A stretch of 38,648 nt of DNA, from NCBI GenBank assembly GCA_947487175.1, contig CANKVM010000017.1:1-38648 (forward strand). The letters run 5' to 3'. Of the stretch, positions 16,101 through 24,000 are shown piece by piece. The stretch is from Flavobacteriales bacterium (GTDB lineage: Bacteria; Bacteroidota; Bacteroidia; NS11-12g; UBA955). Numbering within the stretch: position 1 is the first letter of the stretch; every line of letters starts with the position of its first letter. The notes under the pieces are model-generated. The model was given only the letters and a program-made list of their open reading frames with translations. It was not told the DNA's origin and did not search any database. The position numbers were made by a program, and so were the translations under genes.

Positions 16101-17306
16101 ATGCGTATCTCATTTACTGTAATTTTCAGCGTTGCAATCATGTCTTGTCAAGGAAATCAGGCACAAAGCAACAAGAATCATGCAGATTCTACCAAAAAAG
16201 AAGTCAATTCACAGAAAGAATCTAATTTAACAAAAGACAAAATCACACCGCCAACGGAAGTGACGCCTTTTAAATATGGTAAATTCACTGGATTGCTTTC
16301 AGGTGACACCCAACAATTAAATTCTGGCTTAAAAAATCGCAAAATTTGGTTGAACTATGCCCGTCATACCAACACCAAATGGTCAGTTTTGTCGAATAGG
16401 ATGAGCAAACCTATCACTGACTGGGTTAACGCAGCAAAAATCGAAAAGGAAAATGAACCTAAAACCCTTATCTATCCATTTGCAGGCGGTGATTTTTATT
16501 ATTCGCATTTGTTTTTCCCTAAACAAGATACCATTATTATGGTTGGATTAGAGCCAGCCGGATATTTATTTGATGTTGAAAATTCAGATTCATTGAAACT
16601 ATCAAAATATCTAAACAATTTAGAGCAATCTCTTTATTTCCCCCACAAGCTTGGTTTCTTTAGAACATTGAGTATGGAAGTAGATTTCACAAAGGGATAT
16701 TTGAATGGAACCATTCACACTTGCCTTTATTACATGTCGAAATTCGGATATCAAATTACATACATTAAAGCATTTGATATTGACGAAAATGGCAATCCAA
16801 CCAAAGAAATTGAAGTTGGAACTACTGCGCATAAACGCCAAGCCATTCGCATTGGTTTTCAAGATAAAAATGGAACAGGTATGGTAAAAGAATTGATTTA
16901 TATTTCTGGTGACTTAAGCGACAAAGGTTTGTCGGCTAGCGCTACCAAAAATGGCAATGGCTTATATACTTTTTTAAACAACCGCAAACAGATCGTTTCT
17001 TTCTTTAAAGCTGCAAGTTATTTGATGCACAATGATTATTTCTCAAAAATCAGAGGTATTATGACAAGAAATAGCAAACGTATTTTACAAGATGACAGTG
17101 GTGTGCCATTTTCTATTTTAAAATCTACAGGATTTAATGTTTCGGTTTTTGGAGAATATACCAGAACCATTCAATTATTTAGAACCAGGGTTCAGCCTGA
17201 TATGAAAGCAGAATACGCCGCAAAGAAACCTGCAAAATTGCCGTATAACATCGGTTATAATGCAGAATTTAAACAATGTAACATGCAATCTGCAGTAAAA
17301 AATTAA
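16101..17306 (+). CDS. Conserved-looking lipoprotein of unknown function
   Basis: I do not recognise a family. The start at 16101 gives a lipoprotein signal (MRISFTVIFSVAIMSC, with IMSC as the lipobox). A longer in-frame start at 16002 would overlap the SRAP gene and hide the signal. A Ser/Lys/Asn-rich linker follows (about residues 19-60), and then a globular region to residue 401. That region contains IYPFAGGDFYYSHLFFPKQDTIIMVGLEPAG, LGFFRTLSMEVDF and a basic C-terminal part with YTRTIQLF. No catalytic motif stands out. prmA begins immediately after the stop codon with no gap, so the two genes are translationally linked. A -7 box lies 10 nt upstream. Confidence 0.75.
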   Translation: MRISFTVIFSVAIMSCQGNQAQSNKNHADSTKKEVNSQKESNLTKDKITPPTEVTPFKYGKFTGLLSGDTQQLNSGLKNRKIWLNYARHTNTKWSVLSNRMSKPITDWVNAAKIEKENEPKTLIYPFAGGDFYYSHLFFPKQDTIIMVGLEPAGYLFDVENSDSLKLSKYLNNLEQSLYFPHKLGFFRTLSMEVDFTKGYLNGTIHTCLYYMSKFGYQITYIKAFDIDENGNPTKEIEVGTTAHKRQAIRIGFQDKNGTGMVKELIYISGDLSDKGLSASATKNGNGLYTFLNNRKQIVSFFKAASYLMHNDYFSKIRGIMTRNSKRILQDDSGVPFSILKSTGFNVSVFGEYTRTIQLFRTRVQPDMKAEYAAKKPAKLPYNIGYNAEFKQCNMQSAVKN

Positions 17307-18155
17307 ATGTCAGATTTTGTTTCATTAACCATCCAACCTAATTCAACGGAAGAAGAATTTAAGGAAATTATTGTTGCTTTAATTAGTGAATATCCATTCA
17401 ACTATTTCAATACGGAAAATGATATTGTCATTGCCCATGCAAAAGGTTCAGATATCTCCGAATCTGATAAAGTTGAAATTGAAGATATTTTATCAGATTT
17501 CTCAACCAATTTAACTTGGGAATACCAAGAAAAAGAGAATTGGAACGAACTTTGGGAAAAGAATTTCTTTAATCCACTTCAAATTGAAAATGTGCATATT
17601 CGTGCAACTTTCCACCCTGAAGTAACAGAAGGAATTGTCATTACCATTGAACCCCGAATGAGCTTTGGAACTGGCCACCATTCCACCACGCATTTAATGA
17701 TTTTGGAAATGTTGAAGAACATAGACAAAATAAATAATGCAACAGTGTTAGACATGGGTGCTGGAACAGGTATTTTGGGCATTGTTGCCGAAAAGCTAGG
17801 TGCGAAAAAAGTTACAGGAATTGAAATTGATGATTGGGTAGTTGATAATGCCAATGATAATGTTGCAATCAATCATTGCGGAGTAACAGAAATGCTTATT
17901 GGTACAGCCGAAACTTTAGACAATTATACCAACGAATATTTTGATGTTATTTTGGCAAATATTCATAGAGAAGTGATTTTAAATGACTTAGATGCCTATT
18001 TAAGGGTATTAAAACCAAATGGTTTGATATTAATTAGTGGATTACAAATTGTAGACTTACAATTGGTTAACGATGTTTGTTTAGAAAAATCATTAGAAAA
18101 AATTGCAGAAAACACCCGTACTGAATGGGGTGTGTTGGGTTATCTGAAAAAGTGA
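17307..18155 (+). CDS. prmA: Ribosomal protein L11 methyltransferase
   Basis: PrmA trimethylates ribosomal protein L11 using S-adenosylmethionine. The 282 residues contain the N-terminal substrate-recognition domain (about 1-75). NWNELWEKNFFNPLQIENVHIRATFHP comes next, then IEPRMSFGTGHHSTTHLML-like IEPRMSFGTGHHSTT, which is characteristic of PrmA. The SAM motif I is VLDMGAGTGILGIVAEKLGA (about residue 148), followed by TGIEIDDWVVDNANDN and the DVILANIHREVI motif (the NPPY-equivalent). The ATG directly follows the stop of the upstream lipoprotein gene. Confidence 0.95.
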   Translation: MSDFVSLTIQPNSTEEEFKEIIVALISEYPFNYFNTENDIVIAHAKGSDISESDKVEIEDILSDFSTNLTWEYQEKENWNELWEKNFFNPLQIENVHIRATFHPEVTEGIVITIEPRMSFGTGHHSTTHLMILEMLKNIDKINNATVLDMGAGTGILGIVAEKLGAKKVTGIEIDDWVVDNANDNVAINHCGVTEMLIGTAETLDNYTNEYFDVILANIHREVILNDLDAYLRVLKPNGLILISGLQIVDLQLVNDVCLEKSLEKIAENTRTEWGVLGYLKK

Positions 18156-18178
18156 TTGTAAATTTGGGAATATTGCTG

Positions 18179-18186
18179 AAGGAGGT
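18179..18186 (+). promoter_or_regulatory. Strong Shine-Dalgarno for mutL (decides a TTG start)
   Basis: AAGGAGGT is fully complementary to the canonical anti-SD and lies 6 nt before the TTG at 18193. Other starts in this window do not show such a site. Confidence 0.7.
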
Positions 18187-18192
18187 AAAAGC

Positions 18193-20055
18193 TTGTCTGA
18201 TATCATAAAATTATTAACCGATGCCGTGGCAAATCAAATTGCCGCTGGAGAAGTTGTTCAACGACCTGCAAGTGCAGTAAAAGAACTTCTTGAAAACAGC
18301 ATCGATGCAGGAGCCACACAAATCAAGCTTTTGATAAAAGATGGTGGCAGTACCCTCATGCAAGTTATTGACAATGGCAAAGGAATGAGTGAAACCGATG
18401 CACGAATGTGCTGGGAACGCCATGCCACTTCTAAAATTAGAAAAGCAGAAGATTTGTTTTCATTGCATACTTATGGCTTCAGAGGTGAAGCTTTGGCTTC
18501 AATTGCGGCGGTTGCCCAAGTAGAAATGAAAACCAAACGCAAAGAAGATGAAGTTGCAACGTTTATAAGAATTGAAGCGAGTGAAGTCATAGAACAACGC
18601 ATAGAAACTGCTCCTGATGGAACTTCTATTGCTATAAAAAACTTGTTCTACAACATTCCTGCACGCCGAAATTTTTTAAAATCCATTTCCGTTGAAACAA
18701 AACATATTTTTGAGGAGTTTCAACGCCAAGCAATGGCAAACCCGCATATCCACTTTATTATTTATAACAATAATTCTGAAGTTTATAATTGGGCTCCAAA
18801 ATCTTACCTTGAACGCTTAGCCGATACCTTAACCAAAAAAAATACAACTGAATTTTTACCCCTTGAAGAAATAACAGAAATTGTTGAAATCACTGGTTTT
18901 GTAGGAACTCCCAATATTTCTAAGAAAACCCGTGGTGATCAATATTTCTTTATGAATGATAGGTTTATTAAAAGTGCCTACTTTCATCATGCGGTAATGG
19001 CAGCCTATGAAGGATTAATTGATACCGATAGTTTTCCAACCTATACGCTTTTCTTGAAAGTTGCGCCGAGCAAAGTCGACGTAAACGTACATCCAACAAA
19101 AACAGAAGTGAAATTCGAGGATGAAAAACACATTTACAATTTAATAAAGGCGGCTGTAAGAAAAGCTCTGGGAACATTTGTTGTTCAACCGAACTCTGAA
19201 ATACTGGGAATGGAAAACATCAATCAATGGTTATCAAAACCAAATAATTTGCAGCAATCTCATGATTGGAATCGAATAGAACAGCCTTACACAGAAAAAG
19301 TTGATTCGAGATATAATCCTTTTACACAAGATCGCAAACCATACGATAGAAATTCAAACCAAGATTGGCAAAAAATATTGGGGTCAGTTGAACCCCATTT
19401 TAATCAACAAACCATTCAATCTTCAGTTGGCAATTTTCAGCAACAAGATGCATTTCCAGCAACTGAAAATGACATTGCCATATTGGGTTGGTTTAACCTC
19501 GCTGAACGTTATGTAGTTGCAAATGTGGAGGGAAATTTGTATATTATAGATAAAAGATTGGGACATCAGCACATCCTTTTCCAACAGTATTTTAAACAAT
19601 TGGAACAATTAAAAGGTACAACCCAGCAATTGCTATTTCCAAGAAATGTTGAGTTATCGCCAAGCCATTTGGCTGTGGCCTTAGAAATAATTGACGACTT
19701 GAAACATCTAGGTTTTGATTTAGGTCATTTTGGGGGAAATTCAATTCTGGTAAATGGATTGCCAGCTCAAATTTCTTCTGCTGATGAACAAAAACTGATA
19801 GAACACATTCTAGAGGATTATATAAATACCCAAGGTGATTTAAAATTAACCAAACACCAAAGCTTGGCATTAAGTATGTCGAGGCAAGGTGTCAACTATT
19901 CTCAAAATTTCACATCTAGCGATGAAGTTAAGTTTTTAATCAAAGAAATCTTTGCTTTATCCAATCCACAATTTACATTTGATGGCAAGTTGGTTTTCGT
20001 AAAACTAACTGCCGAAACAATTTTCGACTTATTTAAAAAACAACGCGTACTATGA
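18193..20055 (+). CDS. mutL: DNA mismatch repair protein MutL (C-terminal endonuclease motif degenerate)
   Basis: MutL couples mismatch recognition by MutS to strand processing. The N-terminal GHKL ATPase is intact: ANQIAAGEVVQRPASAVKELLENSIDAG, DNGKGM, and YGFRGEALASIAAV, plus PARRNFLKS and a KVDVNVHPTKTEVKF segment. A low-complexity Gln/Asn linker spans about 345-425. The C-terminal domain (425-620) keeps QQLLFPRNVEL. The DQHAxxExxxxE site reads D453-KRLGHQHILFQ, with both Glu replaced by Gln. The CPHGRP-like site near the end reads TFDGKL. Endonuclease activity is therefore doubtful. The start is TTG, chosen because MSDIIKLL is the normal N-terminus and a strong SD precedes it. A rhomboid gene overlaps the stop by 4 nt. 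Confidence 0.93.
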   Translation: MSDIIKLLTDAVANQIAAGEVVQRPASAVKELLENSIDAGATQIKLLIKDGGSTLMQVIDNGKGMSETDARMCWERHATSKIRKAEDLFSLHTYGFRGEALASIAAVAQVEMKTKRKEDEVATFIRIEASEVIEQRIETAPDGTSIAIKNLFYNIPARRNFLKSISVETKHIFEEFQRQAMANPHIHFIIYNNNSEVYNWAPKSYLERLADTLTKKNTTEFLPLEEITEIVEITGFVGTPNISKKTRGDQYFFMNDRFIKSAYFHHAVMAAYEGLIDTDSFPTYTLFLKVAPSKVDVNVHPTKTEVKFEDEKHIYNLIKAAVRKALGTFVVQPNSEILGMENINQWLSKPNNLQQSHDWNRIEQPYTEKVDSRYNPFTQDRKPYDRNSNQDWQKILGSVEPHFNQQTIQSSVGNFQQQDAFPATENDIAILGWFNLAERYVVANVEGNLYIIDKRLGHQHILFQQYFKQLEQLKGTTQQLLFPRNVELSPSHLAVALEIIDDLKHLGFDLGHFGGNSILVNGLPAQISSADEQKLIEHILEDYINTQGDLKLTKHQSLALSMSRQGVNYSQNFTSSDEVKFLIKEIFALSNPQFTFDGKLVFVKLTAETIFDLFKKQRVL

Positions 20056-20699
20056 TTCAAAACATGCCCCCGGGATTGAAAAACATCCTAATCATTATGG
20101 GTTTAGGTTCAATGGCACAATTGGCTTTGCCAAGACTTGGTATTGACCCATCAGAATGGTTTTTATATTATCCAGATAGTTCGCAATTTCGAATTTGGCA
20201 ATTGGTAACACATATTTTTTGTCACGGTGGAATTGGCCATATCCTCTTTAATGCATTGGCACTGTTCTCATTTGGAATGGTGGTAGAAATGCGATTGGGA
20301 ACCCCAAGGTTTTTAAAGTTGTTTTTTATTAGCGGATTGGGTGCTGTTTTATTACATTTTATTTGGTTTGGATTTTTTATATACAGCCAAACTGGATATT
20401 TCTTTCCGAACCATGCCGTAGGGTCAGAAATCCCATACCCAGCTATGCTTGGAGCAAGTGGCGCATTGTATGGAGTTATGACAGCCTTCGCTGTTTTATA
20501 TCCAAACGAAACCATGATTTTCTTGTTTATTCCCTATCCCATAAAAGCCAAATACCTGGTTCCCGTAATTGTTGGAATTGATGTAATTTTCGGTGTCTTA
20601 GATTTACAATCAGATTCTATTGCACACTTTGCACATATTGGCGGCGCATTATCTGGATTTATCATCATCAAAATTTGGCAAAAATATAGAAAAGTATAA
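20052..20699 (+). CDS. Rhomboid family intramembrane serine protease (first of a tandem pair)
   Basis: This 215-residue membrane protein has six hydrophobic helices. It carries the rhomboid catalytic dyad: Ser in GASGALYG (about residue 136) and His in AHFAHIGGALSG (about residue 195). The conserved HxxxN of helix 2 is seen as CHGGIGHILFNALAL. Rhomboids cut transmembrane substrates within the membrane; the substrate here is unknown. The ATG overlaps the mutL stop by 4 nt (ATGA), indicating translational coupling. The second rhomboid starts 3 nt after its stop. Confidence 0.92.
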   Translation: MIQNMPPGLKNILIIMGLGSMAQLALPRLGIDPSEWFLYYPDSSQFRIWQLVTHIFCHGGIGHILFNALALFSFGMVVEMRLGTPRFLKLFFISGLGAVLLHFIWFGFFIYSQTGYFFPNHAVGSEIPYPAMLGASGALYGVMTAFAVLYPNETMIFLFIPYPIKAKYLVPVIVGIDVIFGVLDLQSDSIAHFAHIGGALSGFIIIKIWQKYRKV

Positions 20700-20702
20700 A
20701 TC

Positions 20703-21515
20703 ATGAATAACAAACCATTTACATTGTTGAACAAGCCATTGAGTCCGCTGAATGGTGTTGTCGTGAATTTGATTTGGGTAAATGTATTGTTGTATTTAAT
20801 TCTGAAAATTATTGGGTTTTTCCCTGGTGGAATAATAGCCACGGAAAGTCTGGTTTTTGACCCTGCAAAATCTTATTTGCTTTATTTCTATACATTTATT
20901 ACGAATATCTTTGTTCATGAAGGATTTATGCACCTTCTCGGAAATATGCTTTGGCTGTATTTTATTGGCACAATCATAGAAAATTTAATTGGTGAAAAAC
21001 ATATACTGCGGTTGTTTCTCTTGGGGGGTCTTTCGGGTACAATTTTATATGCATTGGTACTCCAAATTTCTGGCGATTCAAACATGTTGCTAGGCGCATC
21101 TGGTGGCGTTGCTGCTCTCTTAATTAGTTCGGCCATAATTGCACCAACATACAGCGTTTTTTTATTTGGGATAGTTCAAATTGAATTAAGATGGATTGTG
21201 ATAGTGAAAATTGCCTACGATATCATTGCGCTTTTATTACATGCAAATTTTGGAGGAAATTTGGCCCATTTGGGTGGCTATTTATTTGGTTTGGCTTATA
21301 TCACCGAAGTTCAGGGGAAATGGAATTTTCCAAACATAAAATTTCCCTCGAAATCAAATAAACCAAAACGCTCTGCGAAAGTCAATATCAATTCAACCTC
21401 ATCTCCGAGCCAACAAGAAATTGATGCAATTTTAGACAAAATTAGCAGCGGCGGTTATGATAGCCTTACTCAAAAAGAAAAAGAAAAGTTATTTTCGGCA
21501 AGTAAAAATAAATAG
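20703..21515 (+). CDS. Rhomboid family intramembrane serine protease (second of a tandem pair)
   Basis: This 270-residue rhomboid has the HxxxN motif in VHEGFMHLLGNMLWLYF, the catalytic Ser in GASGGVAALL and the catalytic His in NLAHLGGYLFGL. A soluble C-terminal tail of about 65 residues (Lys/Ser-rich, then EIDAILDKISSGGYDSLTQKEKEKLF) extends beyond the last helix. That tail motif (ILDKIxxxGxxSLTxxEKxxL) is common at the end of Bacteroidota rhomboids. The protein differs clearly from its neighbour, so the pair is not a recent duplication. The EEP gene starts on the last base of its stop codon. Confidence 0.92.
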   Translation: MNNKPFTLLNKPLSPLNGVVVNLIWVNVLLYLILKIIGFFPGGIIATESLVFDPAKSYLLYFYTFITNIFVHEGFMHLLGNMLWLYFIGTIIENLIGEKHILRLFLLGGLSGTILYALVLQISGDSNMLLGASGGVAALLISSAIIAPTYSVFLFGIVQIELRWIVIVKIAYDIIALLLHANFGGNLAHLGGYLFGLAYITEVQGKWNFPNIKFPSKSNKPKRSAKVNINSTSSPSQQEIDAILDKISSGGYDSLTQKEKEKLFSASKNK

Positions 21516-22627
21516 TGAAACTGCTCATTAAAATATTCAACTTTGTTATTTTCCCTGTGACGATAGTTATAGGTTTGTTGCTTATGGCATCAGGACAAGT
21601 TGCATCTTTTTCGCCAAAAATCAATAGTTTCTTGCCTTTAATTGGTCTTGCTTTTCCAGTATTATTTGCGTTGAATTTATGTTTTCTTATTTATTGGTTG
21701 ATTCAATTAAAATGGAAAAGCCTTATTCCAGCTGCCTTTTTCCTATTTAATTTGGGGCAAATGAGCCTCTACTTTCAGTGGAATTCCAAACCAGATTTTC
21801 AATCTAGGCCACAAGATTTGTGCAAGGTAATTACTTACAATGCAAATTTATTCGGTGCGTTTTCGGAAAGTTGGCAACAAGATTCCGTATTTCAAATTAT
21901 ACAAACTGAAAATGCAGATGTTGTTTGTTTACAAGAAGTTTATGCAAAAAATGAAACAATGATATCGTTGTTTCAAAGAATGAAAAAACGCTGTAATTAT
22001 CCATACGGGGTCGTTTATAAACTCACTGAAAACAGACCGTATGGCATGATGATTCTGTCTAAACACCCTATTCATAAATGGAAACGCATTTCCTTAGGTG
22101 AAAATACAGGAAATATGGCCATGTGGGTAGATGTTAAAATGCATTCCAATGAATTTACAGTTGACAAAACTATCCGAATTTATAATGTTCACCTACAATC
22201 ATTTAGATTCAATAAATCCGATTACAAAACCATCGAGAACGTCAATTCAAACAAAGAACTTGACAAAGAACGTACCGACGGTTTAATTACCAGAATGAAA
22301 CTTGCTTACTCAAAAAGAGCCAATCAAACCGAAATTTTAACCAATAATCTTGCTGAATGCAAAATTCCTAAAATTGTAGTCGGTGATTTCAATGATGTAC
22401 CAGCAAGTCATACTTACAGAAAAGTTTGTAATGGCTTGGGAGATGCATTTGTGAAATGTGGAAGAGGATTGGAACGAACTTATAAAGGACCCTTTCCAAG
22501 TTTCAGAATTGATTACATCCTATTTTCAGACCCAATGACCTGCATAGATTATAACAGCAGGGCAAATGTTCCTGGAGATCACAAACTCGTTTCGTCTATT
22601 TTCAAAATAGACCAATTGTTTTATTAA
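21515..22627 (+). CDS. Membrane-anchored endonuclease/exonuclease/phosphatase (EEP) family protein
   Basis: This 370-residue protein begins with a GTG codon that overlaps the preceding TAG by one base. Two to three N-terminal hydrophobic helices (about residues 5-85) precede an EEP domain. That domain shows ITYNANLFG, DVVCLQEVY (metal-binding Glu), YGMMILSKHPI, IRIYNVHLQSF, VVGDFNDVP (catalytic Asp/Asn), FRIDYILFS and PGDHKLVSSIF (catalytic His). The family includes nucleases, lipid and inositol phosphatases, so the substrate is open. It ends the mutL-rhomboid-rhomboid-EEP unit and overlaps the convergent lipoprotein gene by 4 bp. Confidence 0.88.
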   Translation: MKLLIKIFNFVIFPVTIVIGLLLMASGQVASFSPKINSFLPLIGLAFPVLFALNLCFLIYWLIQLKWKSLIPAAFFLFNLGQMSLYFQWNSKPDFQSRPQDLCKVITYNANLFGAFSESWQQDSVFQIIQTENADVVCLQEVYAKNETMISLFQRMKKRCNYPYGVVYKLTENRPYGMMILSKHPIHKWKRISLGENTGNMAMWVDVKMHSNEFTVDKTIRIYNVHLQSFRFNKSDYKTIENVNSNKELDKERTDGLITRMKLAYSKRANQTEILTNNLAECKIPKIVVGDFNDVPASHTYRKVCNGLGDAFVKCGRGLERTYKGPFPSFRIDYILFSDPMTCIDYNSRANVPGDHKLVSSIFKIDQLFY

Positions 22628-23352
22628 CGGCGTTGCATATTGCGCTGGGCTTCTGCTCTTTGCAATTCAACAATTGTTCTTTGCGCTGCATAGAATTTTG
22701 GCGATATTTTCAAAGCTTCTTGCAATGATTGCGCAGCACCCAAAACATCATGACGGCTATTTTGCAACAGAGAATTCAAATACAAAAACGCTGCCTTCGC
22801 TGGAACTTCTTCTTGAATTTGCGCTTCCAAATGTGCCAATCTAACCTTCTTTTCCATGTTATCTGAAGCTTTCATGATTTGTTGAATCATTGAATCAACC
22901 ACAGCAATTTTTCCCCTCGCTGTTTCAATAAACGCCATATCCCAGTAGTAAGTATAGTTCTGTGTGTTTTTCCAAAGATCAAAAAACATGTTGTACGACA
23001 ATGTATCCTTACCCTGTTCAAGCAACAACTTTCCTTTGATTTCTTTCAAATATTCGTTGTTGTTATTGAGGGACAATCCTTTGTCTACAAAAAACATTGC
23101 AGTGTAAGGATTTCTAACTGCTGAAGGATTTACCGCATAGAAATAGTGATACAATGCCAAACTATCGTAAGCCCATTTACCTATGGTAGAATCATTTGCC
23201 AACCATTGGGTTAAAATTTGGGCACTAGTTGCATGATCTAACGCTTTTTGCGAAAATTCATAAGACTTTTTAAATGATGACTCATTTTGTTTATTGCCAC
23301 AAGCAGCAAATAGAACTCCGATAACCAAGAAAACTAATAAATATTTTTTCAT
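22624..23352 (-). CDS. TPR-like lipoprotein of unknown function
   Basis: A lipoprotein signal (MKKYLLVFLVIGVLFAAC, lipobox FAAC) opens this 242-residue protein. The rest is helical, with about five tetratricopeptide-like helix pairs: for example NPYTAMFFVDKGLSLNNNNEYLKEIKG, LSYNMFFDLWKNTQNYTYYWDMA, and a final AAQSLQEALKISPKFYAAQRTIVEL. Such proteins are usually scaffolds at the inner face of the outer membrane; no specific partner can be named. It follows the YbjN-like gene by 24 bp on the same strand. Its 3' end overlaps the convergent EEP gene by 4 bp, with no terminator between. Confidence 0.75.
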   Translation of the reverse strand: MKKYLLVFLVIGVLFAACGNKQNESSFKKSYEFSQKALDHATSAQILTQWLANDSTIGKWAYDSLALYHYFYAVNPSAVRNPYTAMFFVDKGLSLNNNNEYLKEIKGKLLLEQGKDTLSYNMFFDLWKNTQNYTYYWDMAFIETARGKIAVVDSMIQQIMKASDNMEKKVRLAHLEAQIQEEVPAKAAFLYLNSLLQNSRHDVLGAAQSLQEALKISPKFYAAQRTIVELQRAEAQRNMQRR

Positions 23353-23376
23353 TTTTACAATATTACAAAGATTGGA

Positions 23377-23844
23377 TTAATTGCCTTCAACAACACGTTT
23401 TAAATTAAATTCATCTTTCAAAACATGGTAGGCCATTTCGGCATAATAGGCCAACGCATCGATGGTAGGTCCTAAGCTATCTGGTTTAAATGCAGAACCA
23501 GGTACTCGGTAACTTAAAACCACAACATTGTCGCGGGTATTGTAAGAAAACTTGCCCAAGTGTAGATTCAAATTTACAACCAATAATTCTTCCAAAAATT
23601 CAGCACGTTTTACCGTCGGACCGTAACAAAATGGAACAGTAATTTGAAAAACAGTTTTGTCTTGTTCAAAAATAAAGTAATTCCATGGGGTTGATTGTTT
23701 ATCATCCCAAGCGTCAATATAAATTGGAGTTTCGTTTTTTAATAAAATCCACTGACCCTGTTCATCCGCTTGAGATTCCTCTTTGCTCAATCCCATCTCA
23801 ACAATTGCCAATTCAACTGTTTTTACCAAATCATTAATTTCCAC
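23377..23844 (-). CDS. YbjN-like (CesT/YbjN chaperone-fold) protein
   Basis: This 155-residue cytoplasmic protein has an alternating helix-strand pattern: an N-terminal helix (EINDLVKTVELAIVEMG), a central sheet (WNYFIFEQDKTVFQITVPF), then LEELLVVNLNLHLGKFSYNTRDNVVVLSYRVP and two C-terminal helices. This suits the YbjN/type III chaperone-like fold, a weak call because the family is poorly conserved. The start is GTG; no in-frame ATG is available nearby, and a TATCTTTG box ends 4 nt before the GTG. It is divergent from the GH13 gene. Confidence 0.6.
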   Translation of the reverse strand: MEINDLVKTVELAIVEMGLSKEESQADEQGQWILLKNETPIYIDAWDDKQSTPWNYFIFEQDKTVFQITVPFCYGPTVKRAEFLEELLVVNLNLHLGKFSYNTRDNVVVLSYRVPGSAFKPDSLGPTIDALAYYAEMAYHVLKDEFNLKRVVEGN

Positions 23845-23848
23845 GAAA

Positions 23849-23856
23849 CAAAGATA
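23849..23856 (-). promoter_or_regulatory. -7 promoter box for the YbjN-like gene
   Basis: TATCTTTG on the minus strand, 4 nt before the GTG start. A TTTTG about 16 nt further upstream is a possible -33 element. Confidence 0.6.
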
Positions 23857-24000
23857 CTTTTTAAATTTTACTCAAAATAATTCTATCGTGAAAAATACCG
23901 TCAAACCGAAAGATTAATACAAACCTAAAAATCAAATAATTTGGCTTATAATGAGGAAAATACTATCTTGCACATCAATACTTAGTGTAAAACTGACACC

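Noticed and set aside
20052-21515. Tandem rhomboids as a third duplication of the haplotype type
   Set aside because: The two proteins differ throughout and in length, both frames are intact and each has its own catalytic motifs; this is an old paralogous pair.
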